This document shows positions 1 to 5,139 of a stretch of 5,139 bases of DNA, piece by piece. The position numbers were made by a program, and so were the translations under genes. Each line of letters starts with the position of its first letter. Positions within the stretch are counted from its first letter, which is position 1. Under the pieces are notes generated by a model. The model ran no database searches. It was given only the letters and a program-made list of their open reading frames with translations, and was not told the DNA's origin. The stretch is from Oscillospiraceae bacterium (GTDB lineage: Bacteria; Bacillota; Clostridia; Oscillospirales; Ruminococcaceae): positions 1 to 5,139 of the forward strand of contig JAFXOO010000320.1 of the NCBI GenBank assembly GCA_017528675.1. The letters are read 5' to 3'.

Positions 1-907
1 CCCTGCTTGGCGATCCGTATACACCTCCGCACCCCGTGCGTCTGATCGGAAAGCTGATTGCCGCACTGGAGCGCTGGATCCGGGCGCATTTCCGGGATCT
101 GAAGCTGGGCGGCGCAGTACTTGTGCTGCTTGTCCTGCTCCTGTCCGGCAGTATTCCGCTCGGCATTCTGTTTCTCAGCTACAGGCTCCACCTGGTGTTC
201 GGCATCGCTGTGGAAAGCGTTCTCTGCTACTATCTCCTTGCGGCACGCTGCCTGCGTGACGAGAGCATGAAGGTTTATGCTGCTGCGAAAAATCACGACA
301 CAGAAGCCGCCCGCAGCGCCGTTTCCATGATCGTCGGCAGAGATACCGACGTCCTCGATGAGGCAGGCATTCTCCGGGCTGCCGTGGAGACGGTTGCCGA
401 AAACACCTCTGACGGCGTGACCGCTCCGCTGTTCTATATGGCATGCGGCGGCGCCGTCCTCGGCTTTGTGTATAAGGCGGCGAATACGATGGATTCCATG
501 CTCGGCTACAAGAATGAGCGCTATGCGGAAATTGGCTTTGCTGCGGCAAAAACCGACGACATCCTGAACTTTCTCCCGTCCCGCCTGACAGGGCTGCTCA
601 TGTGCATGGCAGCGCCGGTCTTAGGGCTGGACGGGAAAAACGCCCTGCGCATCTGGCGCCGTGACGGCGAAAGCACGCCAGCCCCAATTCCGCCCAGACC
701 GAGGCTGCCTGTGCCGGGGCGCTGCATCTGCGGCTGGCAGGAGATGCAGTTTACGGCGGTGAGCTGCACAAAAAGCCCTGTATCGGGGACGATGACAGAC
801 CCATCCGTCCCGGAGACATCCCGGCAGCGAACCGGCTGATGTACCTGACATCGGTGCTGATGCTGCTCCTGAGCTGCATCGTCCGGGTGCTGCTTTTCCG
901 GCAATAG
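1..907 (+). pseudogene. cbiB: Adenosylcobinamide-phosphate synthase CbiB, 5' partial and frameshifted
   Basis: CbiB is an integral membrane enzyme that joins (R)-1-amino-2-propanol phosphate to adenosylcobyric acid. The reading frame is open from base 3, and the family's N-terminal signature GDPYTPPHPVRLIGKLI is encoded from about base 9. The gene therefore begins before the window, and the GTG at 36 is an internal Val codon. Family motifs follow: VETVAENTSDGV (384-419), NTMDSMLGYKNERY (483-524) and DDILNFLPSRLT (555-590). Hydrophobic, probably membrane-spanning segments lie at about 108-173 and 186-245. Near base 665 the frame breaks. The conserved continuation HASPNSAQTEAACAGAL is encoded one frame over from 674, and the C-terminal half, ending in a hydrophobic segment (about 836-901), runs to TAG at 905-907. 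Without the shift, translation stops at TGA 837-839 after an unrelated Pro/Arg-rich tail. With the frame restored, the window encodes about 301 residues, close to family length once the missing N-terminus is added. It is either a real mutation or a sequencing error. Confidence 0.93.
663..670 (+). other. Probable single-base deletion (frameshift) in cbiB
   Basis: The sequence reads GTGACGGCGAAAGCACGCC (661-679). In the upstream frame this gives R-D-G-E-S-T-P, which does not fit the family. Adding one C after 665 gives RDRRKHASPN, which fits the usual 'RD...H.SPN' region of CbiB and continues into SPNSAQTEAA. The restored frame is one base back relative to the upstream frame. I see no classic slippery heptamer at the junction, so programmed frameshifting is unlikely. 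The exact base lost is inferred; that a frame change occurs between about 660 and 676 is read directly from the sequence. Confidence 0.85.
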
Positions 908-935
908 CTGACGAAACCCCACAAGGAGGCACAGC

Positions 936-1943
936 ATGCAAGACCCACATGGCGGCAACATTCATGCACACCCCGTAAAGCTCGATTTCTCGGCGAATAT
1001 CAACCCTCTCGGCATCCCGGAGCGCATGCTTTCAGCGATTCATGCCTCCGCAGAACAATGGGCGCACTATCCCGATCCGGCCTGCCTGATGCTGGCCGAA
1101 GCACTTGCAGCACAGGAGGGATACCCTGCGGATCACATTGTCTGCGGGAACGGTGCGGATGATCTGCTCTACCGCATCGCAGGCGCATTCCGGCCGAAAA
1201 CAGCGCTGCTTGCGGAGCCGTGCTTTGGCGAATACCGGCGTGCACTCGAAGCGGCAGGCTGTGAGGTCCTTTCATATAAGCTAAAAAAAGAGGCGGATTT
1301 TGCACTGTCCGATGCAATTTTCGGAAAAATTGCGCAGCAGCCTGACCTGCTCCTCCTCTGTACGCCGAACAATCCGACCGGCCGCCTGATTGACCCGGAG
1401 CTTCTGGCGGAAATTGCAGAGCGCTGCGAAAAATCGGGAATTCTGTTCGTCCTTGATGCCTGCTTTATAGCGCTGACCGAGGCGCATGCCCGGAGGCTTC
1501 CCCGCACCGCCCTGATCGTGAACGCATTCACAAAAAGCCACGCAATTCCGGGAATCCGCATTGGTTATGCCCTCTGCCCGGATGCCCGGACAGCGCAGAA
1601 GCTCCGCTCCCAGGGGCAATACTGGAGCGTCTCCGCCCCCGCCCAGGCAGCAGGGCTTGCAGCACTGCGGGAACAGGATTACCTTGCCGCCGCCCGCAGT
1701 CTGATCGCAGAGGAACGGGCTTTCCTGAGCGGTGCGCTGACCCGGCTTGGCTGTAATGTCTGTCCGTCCGATGCGAATTTCATGCTCTTTCAGAGCACCC
1801 CCGGCCTTGCGGAGCGCCTGCTGCAAAAGGGCATCCTCATCCGCTCCTGTGCCAATTTTGACGGTCTGGATGAGACATGGTACCGCATCGCCGTGCGCAG
1901 CCATGAGGAGAATCTTGCATTATTACAGGCAATGCAAGGATAA
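936..1943 (+). CDS. cobD: Threonine-phosphate decarboxylase CobD-like, PLP-dependent (class I/II aminotransferase fold)
   Basis: It probably decarboxylates L-threonine O-3-phosphate to (R)-1-amino-2-propanol O-2-phosphate, the substrate CbiB attaches to the corrin. The 335-residue protein is slightly shorter than Salmonella CobD (about 364) and looks complete. Visible family features are HGGN (residues 5-8), LDFSANINPLG (16-26), HYPDP (44-48), GNGADDLLYR (71-80) and CTPNNPTG (142-149, with N146 expected near PLP). Also present are D174 (expected to pair with the PLP ring nitrogen), K200 in NAFTKSHAIPGIRIGY (predicted Schiff-base lysine), R208, and R321 (expected to bind the substrate carboxylate). 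The position after D174 is Ala (DACF), where relatives often have Glu. The ATG at 936 has a strong ribosome binding site, AAGGAGG (923-929), six bases upstream. The gene follows cbiB by 28 bases. Histidinol-phosphate aminotransferase (HisC) is a close relative; placement beside cbiB favours CobD. Confidence 0.87.
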   Translation: MQDPHGGNIHAHPVKLDFSANINPLGIPERMLSAIHASAEQWAHYPDPACLMLAEALAAQEGYPADHIVCGNGADDLLYRIAGAFRPKTALLAEPCFGEYRRALEAAGCEVLSYKLKKEADFALSDAIFGKIAQQPDLLLLCTPNNPTGRLIDPELLAEIAERCEKSGILFVLDACFIALTEAHARRLPRTALIVNAFTKSHAIPGIRIGYALCPDARTAQKLRSQGQYWSVSAPAQAAGLAALREQDYLAAARSLIAEERAFLSGALTRLGCNVCPSDANFMLFQSTPGLAERLLQKGILIRSCANFDGLDETWYRIAVRSHEENLALLQAMQG

Positions 1944-1958
1944 AATCAACCAATCGCA

Positions 1959-1965
1959 GAGGTGA
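1959..1965 (+). promoter_or_regulatory. Ribosome binding site that fixes the start of the HAD phosphatase
   Basis: GAGGTGA matches the anti-Shine-Dalgarno sequence and lies five bases before the ATG at 1971. An in-frame GTG at 1962 would give three extra residues (M-T-P), but it lies inside this site and so cannot use it. The ATG at 1971 is therefore the better start. Confidence 0.75.
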
Positions 1966-1970
1966 CCCCC

Positions 1971-2537
1971 ATGAACGTCTACGACTTTGACAATACGCTC
2001 TATAAGGGCGAAAGCACCGTGGATTTTGCATTTTTCATGATGCGCCGCAATCCGGAGATCTACGCCTGGATTCCGACCATATTCTGGTATCTGCTGATGT
2101 ACAGGCTCTGCCTTGTGACCAAGGAGCGGATGGAGCGGGTGCTCAACGATTTTCTGAAGGTGCTGATCCGGGATTCCTACGATCTTACGGCGATGGTGCG
2201 TGCTTTCTGGCGTGAGAACAGCCACCGCCTGAACCGCCGGCTCATCCGGAAGATCCGCCCCTGCGATGTCATCCTGACTGCCTCGCCGGACTTCATGATG
2301 AACGTGATCGGCAAACACCTCGGCACGGAGCACATTCTCTGCTCGGAGGTCGATATTCCGACTAAAACCATCCGCTACCTGAACTTCGGCACCAATAAGG
2401 TGAAGCGCTTCCGGGCACAGTATCCAGCCACGGAAATTGAGCGATTCTTCACGGATTCCTATAACGACCGGGCAATGATGACGCTGGCAAGGCGGGTTTA
2501 TCTTGTGTCGGGCGGCAGGATCCGCCGGATCAAATAA
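1971..2537 (+). CDS. HAD superfamily phosphatase, subfamily IB (phosphoserine phosphatase-like)
   Basis: This is a predicted Mg-dependent phosphohydrolase of 188 residues with all four HAD motifs. Motif I is YDFDNT (residues 4-9, nucleophile D5 and acid/base D7). Motif II is LTASP (102-106). The motif III lysine is K143 in GTNKVKRF. Motif IV is FFTDSYNDRAMM (D162 and D166). An alpha-helical cap typical of subfamily IB lies between motifs I and II. It includes an aromatic, hydrophobic run (IYAWIPTIFWYLLMYRL, 30-46) that might touch a membrane or a hydrophobic substrate. The C-terminus is short and basic. It starts 27 bases after cobD and ends 32 bases before cbiF, so it belongs to the same transcript. 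Family members act on many phosphomonoesters, so the substrate cannot be read from sequence. By context it could dephosphorylate alpha-ribazole phosphate or adenosylcobalamin phosphate in place of CobC; that is inference. Similar small HAD-IB proteins are common in Clostridia outside B12 operons, so a passenger role is also possible. Confidence 0.87.
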   Translation: MNVYDFDNTLYKGESTVDFAFFMMRRNPEIYAWIPTIFWYLLMYRLCLVTKERMERVLNDFLKVLIRDSYDLTAMVRAFWRENSHRLNRRLIRKIRPCDVILTASPDFMMNVIGKHLGTEHILCSEVDIPTKTIRYLNFGTNKVKRFRAQYPATEIERFFTDSYNDRAMMTLARRVYLVSGGRIRRIK

Positions 2538-2569
2538 ACGCCGGTGTATCGGCAGAAAAGGAGTATCCT

Positions 2570-3325
2570 ATGGTCTATTTTGTCGGAGCCGGCTGCGGAG
2601 CACCGGACCTCATCACTGTCCGTGGCAGGTCGCTGATCGAGGCGGCGGATGTCCTGATCTATGCGGGTTCCCTCGTGAATCCGGCACTTCTGGACTACGC
2701 AAAGCCCTCCTGTGACATTCACGACAGCGCCCGCCTGACCCTGCCGGAGGTCATCGCCCTCATGCAGCAGGCAGAGACAGCCGGAAAGATGACTGTCCGC
2801 CTGCATACCGGCGACCCCTGTGTCTACGGGGCAATCCGGGAGCAGATGGATGCCCTTGCGGCGCTTGGCATCGGCTATGAAATCTGCCCCGGCGTAAGTG
2901 CCTTCTGCGGCGCAGCAGCGTCACTCCGGGCGGAGTACACCCTCCCGGAGGTCTCCCAGACCGTCATCATCACCCGCATGGCAGGCCGCACGCCTGTCCC
3001 GGAGCGGGAAAGCATCCGCTCGCTGGCAGCGCACCGCTCCACGATGGTCATTTTTCTCAGCACAGGGCTGCTTCCGGCGCTCACAGAGGAGCTCATCGCA
3101 GGCGGCTATCCTCCGGAAACCCCCGCCGCCATCGTCTACAAGGCAAGCTGGCCGGATGAGCAGGTACACCGCTGCACCGTCGCAGATCTTGCGGAAACGG
3201 CAGCACGCCACGGCATCACCCGGATGGCACTTATCACGGTAGGCGAATTCCTCGGAGATGATTATGCGCTTTCAAAGCTCTATGATGCGTCGTTTTCCAC
3301 GGGTTACCGGGAGGCAAAGCCATGA
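2570..3325 (+). CDS. cbiF: Cobalt-precorrin-4 C11-methyltransferase (CbiF/CobM)
   Basis: It transfers a methyl group from S-adenosylmethionine to C11 of cobalt-precorrin-4 in corrin ring synthesis, in the cytoplasm. The 251-residue protein is full length for the tetrapyrrole methylase family. Visible features are the N-terminal glycine-rich loop VGAGCGAPDLITVRG (residues 5-19), YAGSLVNPALL (31-41, typical of the C11 enzyme), the SAM-binding segment VRLHTGDPCVYGAIREQM (76-93), PGVSAFCGAAASL (107-119), the subgroup marker ITRMAGRTPVPE (134-145), and VYKASWPDEQVHRCTV (189-204) near the C-terminal domain. The loop has Cys-Gly-Ala where many relatives have Pro-Gly-Asp. The ATG at 2570 has AAAAGGAG (2556-2563) six bases upstream. 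The stop codon overlaps the start of cbiG (ATGA). The adjacent cbiG acts on the next intermediate, and its presence indicates the anaerobic, cobalt-containing substrate rather than precorrin-4. Confidence 0.97.
   Translation: MVYFVGAGCGAPDLITVRGRSLIEAADVLIYAGSLVNPALLDYAKPSCDIHDSARLTLPEVIALMQQAETAGKMTVRLHTGDPCVYGAIREQMDALAALGIGYEICPGVSAFCGAAASLRAEYTLPEVSQTVIITRMAGRTPVPERESIRSLAAHRSTMVIFLSTGLLPALTEELIAGGYPPETPAAIVYKASWPDEQVHRCTVADLAETAARHGITRMALITVGEFLGDDYALSKLYDASFSTGYREAKP
3309..3314 (+). promoter_or_regulatory. Ribosome binding site of cbiG inside the end of cbiF, with ATGA stop/start overlap
   Basis: GGGAGG lies within the last codons of cbiF, seven bases before the cbiG ATG at 3322. The cbiG start and the cbiF stop (TGA 3323-3325) share bases in an ATGA. 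This arrangement usually means translational coupling, which suits two enzymes acting on consecutive intermediates. Confidence 0.75.
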
Positions 3326-4341
3326 TCGCCGTGATTTCCTTCACGGACAAGGGCAGGCAGCTTTCCGGAAGAATTGCCGCTGCATTCCCGGCAGAGCGCT
3401 GGTGCTTTCATACGCACACAGATGACGCAGCGAAGCCGTTTTTAAGCGTTACTGACCTCACCGCCGGGCTCTTTGACCGGGTGGATGCGCTGGTCTTTGT
3501 GTGTGCTGCGGGCATCGCCGTGCGGTCTGTTGCACCGCATCTGCGTTCCAAGGCGGAGGATCCTGCCGTGCTTGTGGTCGATGACTGCGGAAAGTACGTC
3601 ATTCCGCTGCTTTCGGGGCATATCGGCGGAGCAAATGCCCTCGCACAGGAGCTTGCCGCAGCAATTGGCGCAGAGCCGGTCATCACCACTGCAACCGACG
3701 CAGGTAAGGCGTTTTCACCTGACTGCTACGCCGAATCGCATAATCTGGCAATCGGTGATCTTTCCGCCGCCAAAGCTGTGGCTGCCGCCGTTCTGGACGG
3801 TGAGCCGGTCGGCTTTGTCAGCCGTCTGCACGGCTATGCGCTCCCGGACGGACTGTCGCCGGAGGGACTCTGCCGCACCGGAATCTGTATCACAGAATCC
3901 ACGCAGGACAGCCCTTTTACCACGACGCTACAGCTCTTTCCAAGGAACTATGTTCTCGGCATCGGCTGCAAAAAAGGCACCTCCGCCGAACAGATCGAAG
4001 CCCATGTGCAGCACTGCTGCGCTGTCGGCGGTATCCCCGCCGGGCGGCTCCGGGCGTGCGCCACGATCAGCCTGAAAGCGCAGGAGCCCGGCCTGCTCAC
4101 GTTCTGCCGCCGTCACAGGCTCCCGCTCGTGACCTATACGGCAGAGCAGCTTATGGCGATAGACGGGGTCTTTTCCGCATCAGCATTCGTCCGTGAAACG
4201 ACCGGTGCCGACAATGTCTGCGAGCGCAGTGCCGTCCTTTGCAGCGGCGGCAGACTTCTTGTGCGCAAGACTGCCGCAAACGGCGTGACGGCTGCGATTG
4301 CGCAGGATGCGGAATCAATCACGCAGGTGACGGCTGTCTGA
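3322..4341 (+). CDS. cbiG: Cobalt-precorrin-5A hydrolase CbiG
   Basis: CbiG opens the delta-lactone of cobalt-precorrin-5A and releases the C20-derived two-carbon unit as acetaldehyde, giving cobalt-precorrin-5B. The gene is diagnostic of the anaerobic pathway. The 339-residue protein is complete. The N-terminal domain has AAGIAVRSVAPHLRSKAEDP (residues 62-81), VLVVDDCGKYVIPLLSGHIG (83-102) and GGANALAQELA (102-112). Next comes the central linker, with VITTATDAGKAFSPD (120-134), NLAIGDLSAAKAVA (141-154) and a variable middle domain. The C-terminal CbiG domain begins near LGIGCKKGTSAEQI (212-225), continues through KAQEPGLLTFC (252-262) and AIDGVFSASAFVRETTGADN (279-298), and ends with VCERSAVL (299-306). 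It overlaps cbiF by four bases and precedes cobT by 57 bases. Some organisms fuse cbiG to neighbouring cbi genes; here it stands alone. I see no broken motif. Confidence 0.97.
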   Translation: MIAVISFTDKGRQLSGRIAAAFPAERWCFHTHTDDAAKPFLSVTDLTAGLFDRVDALVFVCAAGIAVRSVAPHLRSKAEDPAVLVVDDCGKYVIPLLSGHIGGANALAQELAAAIGAEPVITTATDAGKAFSPDCYAESHNLAIGDLSAAKAVAAAVLDGEPVGFVSRLHGYALPDGLSPEGLCRTGICITESTQDSPFTTTLQLFPRNYVLGIGCKKGTSAEQIEAHVQHCCAVGGIPAGRLRACATISLKAQEPGLLTFCRRHRLPLVTYTAEQLMAIDGVFSASAFVRETTGADNVCERSAVLCSGGRLLVRKTAANGVTAAIAQDAESITQVTAV

Positions 4342-4398
4342 TCTGTATGGGAATCTGATCGCAGCAGTACATCCGCAACTCTCTGAAAGGAGCAGCAA

Positions 4399-5139
4399 AT
4401 GGAACGGATTCAGTCTATCACCCCGCCCGATGCCGCCGCCATGCAGGCGGCAAAAGCGCACTGGGACAGCATCGCCAAGCCCCTCGGAAGCTTCGGGCTG
4501 TTCGAGGAGATGGTCACGAAAATCGCCGGCATCCAGGGTACAGCAAGCCCGGACATCTCCTGCCGGACGGCAGTCATTCTCTGCGCCGACCACGGTGTGA
4601 CAGCACAGGGCGTGACCCAGTGCGGCAGCGAGGTGACGGCGGTCTGCGCTGCGGCAATTGCGGAGGGGCGCTCGAATGTCAACAGCCTTGCCGCTGCTTA
4701 CGGGGCAGAGGTCATTGCCGTGGACATGGGCATGGTGCAGGAGATCGACTGTCCGATGCTCCTGAAACGGCGCATTGCTGCCGGAACGGCTGATTTCTCG
4801 ACAGAGCCTGCCATGACCGCAGCCCAGGCGGTGCAGTGCATCCGGACAGGGATTGACCTTGCCTGCATGGCTAAGGCACAGGGCGCCCGCATTCTGCTGA
4901 CCGGTGAAATGGGCATCGGCAACACCACCGCTGCCAGTGCCATTGCGGCGGTGCTTCTCAGTAAACCGCCGGAGGAGGTCACGGGTCGTGGCGCAGGGCT
5001 TTCGGATGCGGGTCTGCGCCGCAAAACCGAGGTCATCCGGCGTTCGCTTGCGCTGCATAAGCCCTCTCCCGACGATCCGGTCGGGCTGCTCTCGGCGGTC
5101 GGCGGCTTTGAGATTGCCGGCATGACGGGGCTGTTTTTA
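4399..5139 (+). CDS. cobT: Nicotinate-nucleotide-dimethylbenzimidazole phosphoribosyltransferase CobT, 3' partial
   Basis: CobT moves phosphoribose from nicotinate mononucleotide to a lower-ligand base such as 5,6-dimethylbenzimidazole, giving the alpha-ribotide used to build the nucleotide loop. The window encodes the first 247 residues of a protein usually near 350, and the frame is open to the last base. Visible motifs are KPLGSFGLFE (residues 27-36), LCADHGVTAQGV (61-72), SNVNSLAAAYGAEVIAVDMG (92-111), LLTGEMGIGNTTAASAIA (166-183), VTGRGAGLSDAGLRRK, and AVGGFEIAGMTGL near the window end. E170 in GEMGIGNTT corresponds to a conserved active-site region. The catalytic glutamate near residue 317 of the Salmonella enzyme lies beyond the window. 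The ATG at 4399 has AAAGGAG (4386-4392) six bases upstream. The 57-base gap after cbiG shows no hairpin followed by T residues, so co-transcription is likely. Which base it uses cannot be told from the sequence. Confidence 0.97.
   Translation, partial: MERIQSITPPDAAAMQAAKAHWDSIAKPLGSFGLFEEMVTKIAGIQGTASPDISCRTAVILCADHGVTAQGVTQCGSEVTAVCAAAIAEGRSNVNSLAAAYGAEVIAVDMGMVQEIDCPMLLKRRIAAGTADFSTEPAMTAAQAVQCIRTGIDLACMAKAQGARILLTGEMGIGNTTAASAIAAVLLSKPPEEVTGRGAGLSDAGLRRKTEVIRRSLALHKPSPDDPVGLLSAVGGFEIAGMTGLFL

Noticed and set aside
661..679. Programmed ribosomal frameshift in cbiB
   Set aside because: No X-XXY-YYZ slippery heptamer or obvious stimulatory hairpin is seen at the junction, and CbiB is not a family I know to use recoding.
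837..907. TGATG overlap: the stop of the frameshifted cbiB product (837-839) overlaps an ATG (839-841) that could restart translation of the last 22 residues of CbiB
   Set aside because: It would yield only a short C-terminal membrane segment without the enzyme core. The ATG is simply a Met codon of the original gene, so the overlap looks accidental.
1281..1904. A 207-codon open frame on the minus strand opposite cobD
   Set aside because: It is a shadow of the CobD reading frame, with no ribosome binding site or family motif that I recognise.
2540..2553. Short inverted repeat GCCG...CGGC between the HAD gene and cbiF
   Set aside because: It is a four-base stem with no T-rich tail, followed at once by the cbiF ribosome binding site; too weak to call a terminator or attenuator.
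3473..4075. A 200-codon plus-strand open frame inside cbiG
   Set aside because: It is an out-of-frame shadow of cbiG, rich in Ser, Arg and Pro, while cbiG itself has continuous family motifs.
4337..4360. Direct repeat TCTGATC across the end of cbiG and the gap before cobT
   Set aside because: Seven bases repeated twice is expected by chance and matches no known operator.
4315..5058. A 247-codon open frame on the minus strand opposite cobT
   Set aside because: It lies fully antisense to a clear cobT, its translation is rich in His, Arg and Cys with no recognisable family, and long antisense frames are expected from GC-rich codon bias.

Overview
The window holds one continuous, plus-strand cobalamin (vitamin B12) biosynthesis operon segment. 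It has six genes, all pointing the same way: cbiB (5' end outside the window, frameshifted), a CobD-type PLP enzyme, a small HAD-family phosphatase, cbiF (cobM), cbiG and cobT (3' end outside the window). Gaps between genes are 27 to 57 bases, and cbiF and cbiG overlap by 4 bases, so a single transcript is likely. No stretch over 60 bases lacks a gene. I see no tRNA, rRNA, mobile element, CRISPR array, terminator or cobalamin riboswitch. Any promoter or riboswitch for the operon should lie upstream of base 1.

Organism (inference): the sequence is clearly GC-rich, and most genes have strong AGGAGG-type ribosome binding sites. cbiG marks the anaerobic (early cobalt insertion) route. The protein style, such as a short clostridial-type CobD and 'VGAGCGAP' in CbiF, suggests an anaerobic Firmicute of the Clostridia, perhaps Oscillospiraceae/Ruminococcus-like. 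The genus cannot be fixed from this sequence.

Layout: 1-907 cbiB; 936-1943 cobD; 1971-2537 HAD phosphatase; 2570-3325 cbiF; 3322-4341 cbiG; 4399-5139 and beyond cobT.

How the genes fit together (family knowledge): CbiF methylates C11 of cobalt-precorrin-4, and CbiG opens the lactone and removes the two-carbon fragment in the next corrin-ring step. CobD makes (R)-1-amino-2-propanol phosphate from threonine phosphate, and CbiB attaches it to adenosylcobyric acid. CobT activates the lower-ligand base as its alpha-ribotide. The nucleotide loop pathway also needs a phosphatase, usually CobC. No CobC is visible here, which makes the HAD protein a candidate for that step (inference only).

The two points most worth a second look are a clean single-base disruption of cbiB near base 665 and the HAD phosphatase placed between late and early pathway genes. 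I found no convincing sign of a previously undescribed system; this is otherwise an ordinary B12 operon.
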